DNA of 64,000 bases from Nipponacmea schrenckii (taxonomy: Eukaryota > Mollusca > Gastropoda > Lottiidae): NCBI GenBank assembly GCA_030562195.1, contig JAUJPP010000012.1, positions 9,920,001 to 9,984,000 of the forward strand. The letters run 5' to 3'. The notes below the pieces were generated by a model. The model saw nothing but the letters and a program-made list of their open reading frames with translations, ran no database searches and was not told the DNA's origin. Shown piece after piece: positions 21,462-33,100 of this stretch. How positions within the stretch are numbered: the first letter of the stretch is position 1; each line of letters begins with the position of its first letter. A program made the translations under genes and the position numbers.

Positions 21462-24400
21462 ATGGCAGATCTGGAATCGCATGTTCCATTTACTCAAATT
21501 GCCTGCTTTAGTTGCATGGAAACAACTTATAATGGGCGTAGATTGGTGAAACTGAACAGCAAACGCTCAGTTGATGACAAACTCCAAGAGAAATTACAAA
21601 GGCTATTCTACATGTATGACAAAGATTATGATATCAAATATGATAAATTGTTAGAAGCATCTGCAGGAGTGTGCCAAATCTGTTTGAAAAAACTGGAGAA
21701 CACATTAGATTTCCTAGACATGATGATCCCTACTACTGACTCCTTCTTAAACCAGTCCATTTCATTGAAGAAACCAATCACTAAATCATCTGTAGAAGAA
21801 TCTAAAAGGAAATTAGTTGCATTGAAGAAGAAAGTACCTAAAGTTGACAAACGTTTATCATCTCTATTACTGGAGAAATCTGCTGAGCTGTTTAACAATC
21901 AACTATACAGGTAAATGATTAAATGGGATGATACAGCATTCAATGTTCAACACAAATTATTAAATCGATTTTTAGATAAGCTTTGTCAAATTACTGCTGA
22001 AATAAATGAATTAGTAGATATTGATTAAATTTCTTAAGTTTTACTGCTTGTGATTTGAACTATGGATATATGTTATGGTATAAGTCAGATGTCTATTTCT
22101 TTCAGTGATGTTACTATAGGATTAAAAGATGACAGTGTTTTTTATGGACATAAAATTATTTTAGCTGCAAGAAGTGAATACTGGAAAGTTGAAGACTTTG
22201 CTTCCATTCAAGAACTTGATTTTAAAGGTATTATTTTTACTTTAGGCATTTTTGAACATTTAAAATGAAAAATCTTATTGTATCTTTATACTTAATCATA
22301 TTGTCCTATATCTTTTTTAGCAGATATTTTTTTCATTCTTCAAAACTTTTTTCCTATATATTCAAACACTAACACTTTAGGTAAAATTAAACAGTACAAA
22401 GGTTGACCATAAATATATTCACAGTTCAATTGTGCCAACTCCTAGACAAGGACTAAACTCATCTGATTGAAATTTTCAAATGTTGATTCTCTAAATTTAT
22501 TTATGATAGAAAAGGATGCTGATATCATGAAAGTTGTTTTAAAATGGGTTTATAAAGATGAATTAAGTACAAACCACACAGAGGAATTCATGAAGTCCCT
22601 CTATCAAACAGCTACCGAATTTAACTTGATTCCTCTTAGCAATAAGTAAGTTGGTTTTTAAGGTCATAGATGTAATATCTGTTGAAAATATACTCAAAAA
22701 AACTCTTCTTGGCTGTATAGGCAAGCTTTACAATAACCAAGACCTGGCCCCCTATTCTCGAAACGATCCTAACGCAAGGATGTCCTAGAAACAGTCCTAA
22801 AAGTTAGGACCTTATCCTAACCTATTCTCAAACACTATCCTAAGCTAAGATGTCCTAACTTAGGACAGAAATTTAAGACAGGTAAGTGAGGTGTCCTACA
22901 CATATCCTAGTAGCAGACAACAATATGGCGGCTTATCTATCATTGCGTGCATGGAAACAAAATAAGGCCAGAGTGTACAGGAATTGGTCAAACCCATTAG
23001 AATGGTATGATGATGAAATTTTGATAATCTGTTATAGATTTCCGCGACCCGAAATTGAGAGGCTAATAGAGATTTGCAGGGTGGATCTGAAACGCAATAC
23101 TAAGCGTTCCAGTTCGCTGAACGCTGACCTGCAAGTGCTTATTACATTAAGATATTTTGCCAAACAGTTTCAGTCTGAATTGGGAGTTCTACATGGAGTT
23201 TCACAGCCCAGTGTGTCAAGGTTGATTTCGTTGACAGTAAATATTTTGCAAACTGCTTTGAGGAATGTTGAGTTCCCAAGGAGTGAAATAAATTTAAGAA
23301 TAAAAAAAGAAAATTTTTATGGAATAATGAAGTTTCCTAACGTTAATGGCTGTATAGATGGTACTTTGATTCCTATCGTCAGGCCCAAAGACAACGAATT
23401 TGTTTACTTTCACTTGTTTCGGTCAAGTTTCACGTCTGTTACAGTGATGACACAGGGATATCCCATTGCTCGGTCACAAGGAATTACTTAGCATTTTCGT
23501 ACCTCCAAGTTGGAGAGTGACTTGTCCTAAGTTAGGATAGGATGGCAAAGTTAGGATACCTGTAGGATCGTTTTGAGAATAGGAACTATCTTAAATTTAG
23601 GTCGTCTTAATACCTGTTCCTAGGATCGATCCCAGCTAGGATCGTTTCGAGCATATGGGGTCTGTGTCAAGTGGGAATTGTTTGCCATCTATAATCTGTA
23701 TTTGTGAAAGTAGGGACCATAAAATATACCATAATTAATGCTTACCAATCAGAAACCTTGCTAAAATACTCACCAATGCTTAATGCTGAAACCTCAATGA
23801 ATTCATTACATTTGGTATTGAAATCTTTTGTTGAAATCATTTGAACAGCTCTCAATGAACCTTGTCTATATTGTAGGTGTCAGAGAATTATGATTTCCAA
23901 TGTTGATATTACAAACTGTTTAAAGTATTATAAATTATCAGAAGAAATCTCAGCAGATATCCTAAAACAACACTGTAAAGATTTGATGTCTCATTGTCAG
24001 ATAAAAGTTTCTGTAAGTTTGATATTCTTTAAAAATAACTTTATTCCAAGTATACACTGTAGTTTAATATTTATTAATTTTATATCAGACATTCCAATAA
24101 TCAACAAAAAAATTATACTATGGTATCCATAAGTTATATTGTTGGTAAGCATGCTTTGATTTAAGTACCAAAATTGCTGTTATTCCATGTAACTTGCATT
24201 TTTATTTTCTCTCTTTTAGCTGGTAGATAAAAGAAGTTTAGAAAAGAAATCTGAACTTCTTTTAGATCCCACAACAGAAACGGATGACGTTCCAAGTCCA
24301 TCAGCTATGAAGTTAAATTATGATGTTGATGCTGATAGTAAAATCAATGTTCAGTTGGTTTCTACAGAAGATAAAAATACTACATCTGATCTAATTGATT

Positions 24401-27347
24401 GTCAAATTTGTAATAAGAAGTTTTTGCTCTCTGATGATTTGACTGAGCATATGAAGATCCATGCTGAAGAGGAATCAGAAATATGTAAGCAAGAACCTGA
24501 GGTGTCAGCAGTTCCTGATGAAGCTTCAGATGAATCTTCCCAGATATGTGAAAATGAAGGCTTAACAGCAATAAAGCCTACCAAAAAATTGCCACCAAAG
24601 CAGACATTTTCTAAACGAGGAAGACGCTTAAAAACTAAAATGAAAGATGAAATGGTGGATGAGGTACTTTCAGATGATGCAGTGGAAGAGTTTGAAGATG
24701 AAGATGATGATGAAGATTATGAAAGTGAAGAAGAAGTGAAACCAAAACGTCGCACAAGTCTCCGTATAAATCCACGTACATCTCACAGTTCAAAAGGTAG
24801 AAACACAAAATCTTCTCAAAAAACACCTACGAAGAGTCCTGCAACACGAAAATCTGGTAGAGATCATGTTTTTTCAAAGAAGAAGAAACAGTCTTCACCA
24901 GATGCTGACGATGAAAAAAAAGATGAATATGAGGCAGCAAGAAAAGATCTGGATGAGTTTAGAGAGGCTCTCGATGTATTGAAAGACGAAGTCTCTTTAG
25001 AAATTCCTGATCTACCTGGCCTCTGTCCATATAAATGTTTGAAATGTGAGGAAGGATTCCTGAACAAAGTAGAAATGCAAAAACACATGAAAGTTCATAA
25101 TGGAGAGAAACCATTTCAATGTAATGTGTGTGAAGAGACCTGTTCCACTCTTTTTCAACTGGATGTTCACATTCGCTCTCATGTCAGCGAGAGACCTTAC
25201 AAGTGTGACTTGTGTGAGAAAACATTCAAGAATATTTTTAACCTCAAGAAGCATTTACCATTGCACAATAGTCGTACACATATCCAATGTGAAGTTTGTG
25301 GTAAGAACTACACTAGTTTGAAGAGTCTGGAAAGACATCAGATTCATCATTTAGATGAAAAAGACAAGCCTCATCAATGTGAAATCTGTGGTAAGGGATT
25401 TGCTGATCCTTATTATTTTAAAATTCACAGTCGCATTCATGTTGGAGAGAAACCATACCAATGTGAAACTTGTGGAAAAGCTTTTGGTCACAGTAGTACT
25501 TACCATAAACACATTAAGATCCATGAAGCTAAAAAGAATTTCTACTGTGCTGACTGTGATGAACATTTCCCATCAAAGGTCAAGCTTCATGTTCATCTAG
25601 CTGAACATACAGAAGAATCACTCTTGACATGTAGTCTGTGTGGTCATCATTGCTTGAATAAAAGTGCTCTATCCAGTCATTTACAAAGAAAACATGCATC
25701 AGAAGAAGATGAGGCTCGGATTCTAAAAGATGTAGAAGAACATGTAGAGAAATTTGAGGGTGAGCCCAAAGCATTCAAGTGTAAAGTTTGCCAGAAGTAT
25801 TTTAATGCTGCTTATGATATTAAAGTTCACATGGCTGTCCATTCGGGTCTAAAACCTTTTAAATGTGATATTTGTGGCTATGGATTTGAAAAGAGATCAC
25901 ACCTTGGCATCCACAGAAAGAAACATAGAGATGAGAAACCACATCAATGTGATGTTTGTGGAGAAGGGTTCAGAACTCCTTATCTTTTAAAGATACATGG
26001 CAATAAACATCTTGGTATCGAGGCTAGACGTAAAACATCATATAAATGTAAAGTATGTAAAGAAACTGTCATCACTTATAGAAGATTACAGACACATATA
26101 AGAGCTCATGCAGGTAAGAGCTGTTTTTTTTTATCACTATAACATTTACAAAGTAAGAGGCTAGTGGCTGTATCAGTTACAAATAGTATTGTAGTCTTTT
26201 ATCATAAAACTTATAGAAAGACCTCAAGATTATTGACGTCATTCAATACTTAGTACTAGTGGAATTCAGGAACCATAGAAGTCTGATTAAAAATCATAAT
26301 AATGCAAATTGATGCTATCAACGTCCCTGTTACACATACAAATTTTGAAAAAACCCAAACAATTCCTGTTACTGTCAGCTCTATTCAATCATATCTTTTT
26401 TTTTGGTAATAGATAACCAAGATTATTTGAAAGAAGAGTACCTGGCACTAAATGCAGGCAATCCTAAAATAACCAAAGAATATTTGAAGCAGTATATTGA
26501 GTCAAGAATCCAGAAATATACCAATGTATGTGAAATTTGTGGAAGATCATTCGGAGGAAATTTTTACTTGAAAATTCACATGAGAACTCACACAAAGGAG
26601 AAGCCATATAAATGTGATGTTTGTGGAAAGTCTTTTACATCCCCAGCCAGTCGTAGAAATCATAAATTATCACATGGTGGTGTCAAGAATTTTAAATGTG
26701 ACATTTGTGAAGCAGCATTCTATACTAATGCAATTCTTAGGAAACATTTAAAGACACACTCTGGTGAGAGACCTTTTCAGTGTGATACATGTGGTAAAGC
26801 TTTTAAAACAAAGGGAACTCTTAGAGATCATATTAAATTTCATGTTGGTGATAAACCATTTAAATGTGAGCTTTGTGATAAAGCATTTGTTCTAAAAACA
26901 GCACTGACATGTCATAAAAGAACACATACTGGAGAGAAACCTTTTGAGTGTAGATTCTGTTTCAAAAGGTTTTCAGACAATAGATCTAAGAAGAAACATG
27001 AAGGTACTCATAGTAATGAGTCATACCAATTACCACAGATACATGTTGTACCCAGTGTTGTTCCAACAGTAATACCAACACCAATGACAAACCGCTGTCA
27101 CCCCCTTCAACAACAGGTTCTTCCTCAACAACTTCAACCATTAGAACATTGTCCACAAACCATTGAAATTCGTCCTCCAGCACTACCAAATCCAATGCAA
27201 CAGATGACTCATCGCACTCTTCAACCAATACATCACAGAGTACCAGTACATGTACCAAGTACACAATCAACCACTTTCTCGGTTGATGGTGTTGAGATCA
27301 ACCAATCTGTGTCATTTATACAACTTGGCACATATCATCAACTTTAG
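21462..27347 (+). CDS. ZAD-like/BTB/C2H2 zinc-finger transcription factor, paralogue A
   Basis: Six coding exons: 21462-21910, 22106-22227, 22510-22645, 23877-24012, 24220-26113, 26413-27347 (TAG); 1,223 residues, all junctions GT/AG and in phase. Residues 11-90 carry CFSC and CQIC, a CxxC...CxxC layout like a ZAD dimerisation domain. Exons 2-3 encode a compact BTB domain (SDVTIGLKDD...HKIILAARSEYW; VVLKWVYKDEL). One isolated finger (CQIC, about residue 342) precedes an acidic stretch (about 437-459) and basic patches, then 12 fingers (about 551-905), six more (about 953-1113) and a Pro/Gln/His tail ending GVEINQSVSFIQLGTYHQL. TGEKP-type linkers indicate sequence-specific DNA binding; nuclear. 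The start is the first in-frame ATG after the acceptor at 21427. It is tail to tail with paralogue B. Individual target genes cannot be inferred. Confidence 0.88.
22748..23660 (+). mobile_element. PIF/Harbinger DNA transposon, internally deleted
   Basis: Ends are inverted repeats CCCCCTATTCTCGAAACGAT (left) and the complement of CCCCATATGCTCGAAACGAT (right), with repeated TCCTAA/TTAGGA motifs just inside both ends. It carries a broken Harbinger transposase and lies in intron 3 of zinc-finger paralogue A. The 3-bp target duplication could not be recognised. The same insertion is absent from the matching intron of paralogue B, so it postdates their duplication. Confidence 0.7.
22925..23491 (+). 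pseudogene. HARBI1-like transposase, truncated
   Basis: From MAAYLSLRAWKQNK at 22925 the frame shows a Harbinger N-terminus: a DLQVLITLRYFA helix, the helix-turn-helix GVSQPSVSRLISLTVNIL, and FPNVNGCIDGTLIPI with the first catalytic Asp (CIDGT). After this the family normally continues for about 150 residues with the other acidic residues. Here the sequence diverges after KDNEFVYF and stops at 23491. An ATG at 22886 is also in frame, but family similarity starts at MAAYL. Non-functional. Confidence 0.75.
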
Positions 27348-27852
27348 GAAATAATAATTACTATTTTGGTGAATGCAATCAATACAGAGATCCAATGTAT
27401 CCTGTTTTAAGTTTACAAGTATACATGTATATCATAATGTACCATGGTATTAATTGATATTGATCTCTGATGTCATTTAGATCCCTTTTAAGGCAAACTG
27501 AAAAAGAAATGTCATATTTTTTTGATGAAATATTTTAAATGTTGTTTATTTATGATTGTTATTTCATTCTTGTATATAGATCACCAACCAAATCTCAAGA
27601 CAAGCTAGGATTAGTTAACATGCCTTTTAGATAAGGACACAATATCTCATTACTTTATTTCTTGATGAAATAACATTAATGTTTGCAGTAGATATCCTAA
27701 TGATACAGGCTTGGTAGATTAAGATTAAGGTTTTTCATTGGTTTGTTATGAATTGAATCTCATCTTAAAGTTTAATTTGTTGGTTCTTTAAGTTAAATGC
27801 TAAATTAGAAGTAGTTTTGTATTATTAAATTATTATCAGGATTAAAAATAGC

Positions 27853-28077
27853 GTTATAGCCCACATTTATAATGGCAGCCAGTTTGTTCGGGAGGTTGAC
27901 AAGAATGATCGGTAAATGAAATATTTTTATTCAGTCGGCACCTCCTGGGGTTATAGCAAACACTAACACACAATTTCATCAAAATCTATCAAGAAACCAA
28001 TCTCAATCCTGTCCACAACAATAACGGAGTCGACAGCTATATACGCTTACATTAATATGTGGGCGTATAAAAACAAT
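27853..28077. mobile_element. MITE-like element with inverted ends TTATA(C)GCCCACAT
   Basis: Left end TTATAGCCCACATTTATAAT and right end complement TTATACGCCCACATATTAAT are inverted copies about 225 bp apart. The right end, GGGCGTATAAAAA, recurs at 62.14 kb and, degenerated, at 6.15 kb. No ORF inside. Confidence 0.5.
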
Positions 28078-29132
28078 TATATATATACTAATATAAGAAG
28101 ACTTCTTCCTTTGGTTTATTAAATAGTTGTTATTGGTAATTCTTGACATTTAATCTGTATCCATAAATAATAAGAATTAAATGTATACAAACCAGGCTAA
28201 TATTCATATCAAATATTGGTATTTTTCTGTGGTCATAATGAATAGCCTTGATGAAATATAAGAAGGAAGTGAACTGTTTGTTTCTACTTCTGAAACCCCT
28301 CTACCATCACACAAATATCTTTTTCTGGGGTGTAACAATACAGACTATACTGTTAGCTTGAAGAGACAGAGCTCAGAAAGGCAATTAACAGTATTTCAAA
28401 TACAGATGTGATGTCACCCTTTGTTTTTTTGCGTACCAATATCAAACATATTGGTACTGGCAAGTAGCCAAGAGTCCAATATTAAAGTCAATATTGGACT
28501 CTAAATATCAGCCACATGCCCATAACGAATGGGGATTAGACTGACAACTACTCACATTAAATTCACTCATACTTTATTCAGAGAACTAATCCAGGTTTCA
28601 AAATGTATAGTGTTCAATGTTACGTCCAATTAAAACTTAAAGTTTATCTTCAAATCCTTACTTTCAAATGAAAAAGATAATTAATTATTCATTAGGGCGA
28701 AATCTGTCAGCATCAATTAAAGTTGTATTTCAAATCTTGTCAAATAAGCTTACCAATTGATAAATTAGGCGTTTTTTCATTGTTATTTTGTGTATTCATA
28801 ATTTATTTAACGTTATGTGTTTTATGGATAGTTCTGGTAGATGTTAGCTAGGTATTAATTCGGGAATTATTAGACAAACTGACAAAGTTTTCCCATTCAT
28901 TAGAACATCTTTACTTTTGATTTATATAAGTATTAAGGAATCAAACAATGAAACTTTTTTCGAAACACCAGGTGCTGCCATATTGGTTGGTTCATTGTTA
29001 TTGACACATAGTCTGAATATGGATGATTCTTGTACTAAAGGGCTTAAACGTTTTGATTTCAGGTTTTGTTTGTAAATAAAACTCTAGTGAGTTTATAGTG
29101 AGCTGTTTTTTTGTTAATCTGTATTTTAAGTT

Positions 29133-29245
29133 GGTTAATGGATCTCAAGTTTGTCAATGCGTCTAATAATGACCGTATAACTCGGACCTTTGGTCCTCGT
29201 CAACGGTCATTATTAGACTTATTGACAAACTTTCGACCATTAACC
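29133..29245. repeat. Long imperfect hairpin (palindromic insertion)
   Basis: Arms GGTTAATGGATCTCAAGTTT...AATAATGACCGT and ACGGTCATTATTAGAC...GACCATTAACC are inverted copies of about 43 bp. The centre has its own small palindrome, GGACCTTTGGTCC. Typical of a foldback MITE; it lies in the 3' gap between the zinc-finger genes. Confidence 0.65.
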
Positions 29246-30193
29246 TATACATACATACAAAGGAACTCCAATTAAATTACTTGACAAACTGGTATCAAGA
29301 CTACCTTTTATATTTACATACATGTAACTTTTATATATTTATATACATGTACATATATAATACACATATGCAATAAAATATCTAACAAGTGCCCAATTAA
29401 ATGCCTCCTCAGTCTTTGCACTATGTTACAGGAATATAATAGATAAAATAGTTGAACCATATAAACTTGATAAATCTCTCAAAAAATATGGCAACATTGT
29501 TCATGCATATTCATAATTAGCTATTCATAGGACTTCTTCAGTTAAAACAATTCATAATTACATTAAGCACCAATTTAGATTTAAACTTTTACATTGTGAT
29601 TGTAAAAAGGGCTATGAATGGTTGAAATAAAAATACAGCTGGTTAAGCTTATATTAAGATTACTTTTTCAAACCACTTTCTTCATAAAATAAGTGTTAAG
29701 AAGAATACACTATAAAACAATATAGTTGATTGTAAAAATATCAAAATGGATAACAAGATTATCCCCATATCAAAAAAACATGTAAAAGAATAAAATTATA
29801 GGGATGCATAGACATTATTAATTTATGCTTCATTGACAATAACAAGAAAAACAAATATAACAATAATTCACTATGAATAAGTGAGACCTTATTTATAAAC
29901 CTATTGAAATTTCAACTCTCTTCTGTAAAGAACACTTAAAAGAAAGTTTTGCAATGTTGAGAGGATTCATTAGGTAAAATAAATATATAACAGAAGTATA
30001 TAGACAAGTAGAACATTAGCAAAAAGTAGAAAAAGTCAAATATCTTTAAGGGGTAATTTGGTGTGATGGTGTAACATACAATTCTAGGTTTTGACATGCA
30101 AGCTTTTCTTATGAACTTATTACCTTAAACATACCTCATATTATAAAAATTATGTAGATACACACTAATAATTAAATCAAGGAAGATTCCATA

Positions 30194-33100
30194 TTATAAT
30201 TGATGGTAAGTTCCCAGTTCTATAAATGATACAGCCTGATTGATTTCTACACCATCAATAGATATAGAGTTAGGTTGATGTACAGGCATTCTAGTGTGTT
30301 GAATAGGTTGCATGCGTTGAGGAATAGGATGGGGTATGGATGGTGGTAAGGAAGGAATCATTTGATGTGATAAAGAATGAGGTGGATGATGCATGGACAT
30401 TGATCTATGATGTTGAATGGGCATCAAATGAGGTGAAATATTTTGTTGAGGTTGTGGAGGCAACTGATAAAGAGATTCAGTCATAATGGTAGTGGTATTA
30501 TTAGGGTTGGCACCATGAGTAGCTTCATGCTTTTTTCTGGAACGATTATCAGAAAACTTTCTAAAGCACTGAGTACATCCGAAAGGCTTTTCTCCTGTGT
30601 GAGTGCGTCTATGGGTCGTTAAGCAAGTCTTCAAGACAAATGCCTTATCACATAGATCACATTGAAATGGTTTAGCACCAACATGAAATTTAATGTGATC
30701 TCTGAGAGTTGATTTGGTCTTGAAGGCTTTACCACATTCATCACATTGGAATGGTCTTTCAGAACTATGAGTCTTCTTATGTTTGTTCAGATCAGCTCTG
30801 ACATAGAAACAGAGTTCACAGAATGGACATTTAAACTGTTTTTCACCAGAATGGGTCATTCTATGTCTTCTTCTGTTAGTTGATGATGTAAAGCCCTTAC
30901 CACAGGTATCACATTTATACGGTTTCTCTTTGGTATGAGTTCTCATATGGATTTTCAAGCTGAACCTCTCATGATATGATTTACCACATACTTCACAAAC
31001 ATGATTATGTTCCTTGATTTTAGATTCAACATAACTCCTTAGACTTTCTCTTGTCACCTTTCCATCATTTAGAGCTAAATATTCATCTTTCAAATAGTCT
31101 TGGTTTACTGAAATGAAGAAAATATACTGAAAAGACATTATTAATGGTTTTATTATCTGGAAAGCTATCTTATGTTATTTTCATCAAAATGGGTTAAAAA
31201 TTTTAATTTGAATTCTGTTTTGGCTTCAATGCATGTAGTGGATAGCAATTCAAGTCCATTCTGCAACTGAGTGACTAGACATATCACCTCAGCCATGCCT
31301 GCAAGGAGTTTACATGGCTAATCATTTTGATTTTGTGGGGTTTATTCTTTTATTACCTTACTGTAAAATACTGTTCCTGATTCTTACCTGCATGGCGTCT
31401 GATATGATTTCCTAACTGTCTGTAACTAGAGAAAGCTTCCAGACAAACTTTACATTTATATGGTTTAACTCCAGTATGTTTGCTCATGTGTAACTTGAGT
31501 AGATTTTTGGTAATATAAGATTCTCCACAAACATCACAGGAATGAGGTTTCTCGCCAGTATGTTTCATTTTATGGAGGGCCAGAACAGATCTCTTACAGA
31601 AGGACTCTGAACACAAGTCACATTTGTAGGGTTTGATACCAGAATGAGCCATCATATGAATCTTTATATCATAATAGTCTTTGTAGGTCTTTTCACACAC
31701 CAGACATTTATAGGTCTTTAAATCAGCAGGATTAATCAACTTTTCTACATTAGTTTCCAAATATCTAAGCAGTTCCTTTTCTCCATCATAGGATTCCATA
31801 AGATCTTCCTTCATGACTTCTTCTGGATGTTTCCGAGACATATGAGATGAGAGGCCTTTCTTAGAGAAAAACGCATGTTGACAAACATCACAATGTAATG
31901 GTTCTTCTCCAGAATGTTCTACCATATGAGTCTGAAGATAGTATTGGGAAGTAAATGCCAGTCCACAAACACCACAAACAAAGTTTTTCTGTTTCTGGTG
32001 TATTTTTACATGGTGATGATAAGTACTGCTATGAGCAAAAGCTTTACCACAAGTATCACATTGATAAGGTTTTTCTCCAGTATGTGTTCTCTTGTGAATT
32101 TTGAAGTAATTAGCACATGTAAAACCTTTACCACATGCTTCACATTGATATGGTTTGTCCTCATCATTCAGATGATAAAACTGATGTCTCTTCAAACTCT
32201 TTAAACAAGTATAGTATTTACCACAGATTTCACACTGCATCTGTTGTCGTCCAGTATGTACTAGTTTATGGTTTCTCAGTTGGAATTCATAATTGAATGC
32301 CCGTTCACACTGATCACATTGGTAAGGTTTAATTCCAGTATGAACCCGACAGTGATATTCCAAACGATGAATAGTGTTAAATTTCTTTTCACACAGGAGA
32401 CATTTAAAAGGTTCCTTGCCAAAATGAACCTTCATGTGTTTCTGAAGCTCACATTTGAAGTAGAATTTCTGATCACAGACCAGACAAGAATAAGGTTTAG
32501 CACCAGCCTCATCAGGTATTGCAATAGAAACAAAATCAGCCAACATCTTCAGGGACTCTTTATAATCTTCAATATCTTTCTTGCAAGCATCATAATTGAA
32601 TTTACTGCCATCATACTGTTCATTGCGTGCACTGAAAGGTATGTTGAAGTAATCATGATCATGGCTTTGATTAGGGTCAATCTTCTTTTTCCTGGGACTT
32701 TTCCTCCTGCCATCATCATAATCAGGATCATTTTCAGTATCATCATCACCAGAATCAAACTCTTCATCATTAAAATAATCATCATCTAACTTTGCTACAC
32801 CATATGAATGATCCCCATTTTTTTGATATGTAGTGGCTTCATCTTCATTGTCCAAAGCAGCAATATTTTTCATGAGTTGACCTAGGTCCTGAACTTCACC
32901 AAGTACTTGTTCATGAATATCTGAATTAGCATCTATTGGCTCTGGAGAACTTTCCTTATTTCCTTCCTTTAACTCTTTCAAGGAGGGAAGTTTTGGTATT
33001 GGCAATTTTCCTTCATTGTTTGAAGAAGGTTTGATGCTGCGTAAACTAACATTCTTCTCTTCTGTCTGAATTGGTAGCTGATATCCAACTTGCATGACAG

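Larger units (their letters stand above)
27348..30193. other. Intergenic gap between the two convergent zinc-finger genes
   Basis: Holds both 3'UTRs and no recognisable gene. Polyadenylation sites were not assigned. Two structured insertions lie within it (27,853-28,077 and 29,133-29,245). A short direct repeat, TATTGGACTCTAAATATCAG-like, lies near 28,470-28,510. Confidence 0.5.

Noticed and set aside
32268..32789. A 173-codon plus-strand frame opposite zinc-finger paralogue B
   Set aside because: Antisense to a well supported zinc-finger exon. Open complementary frames are common there because of codon bias in Cys/His/Lys-rich repeats.
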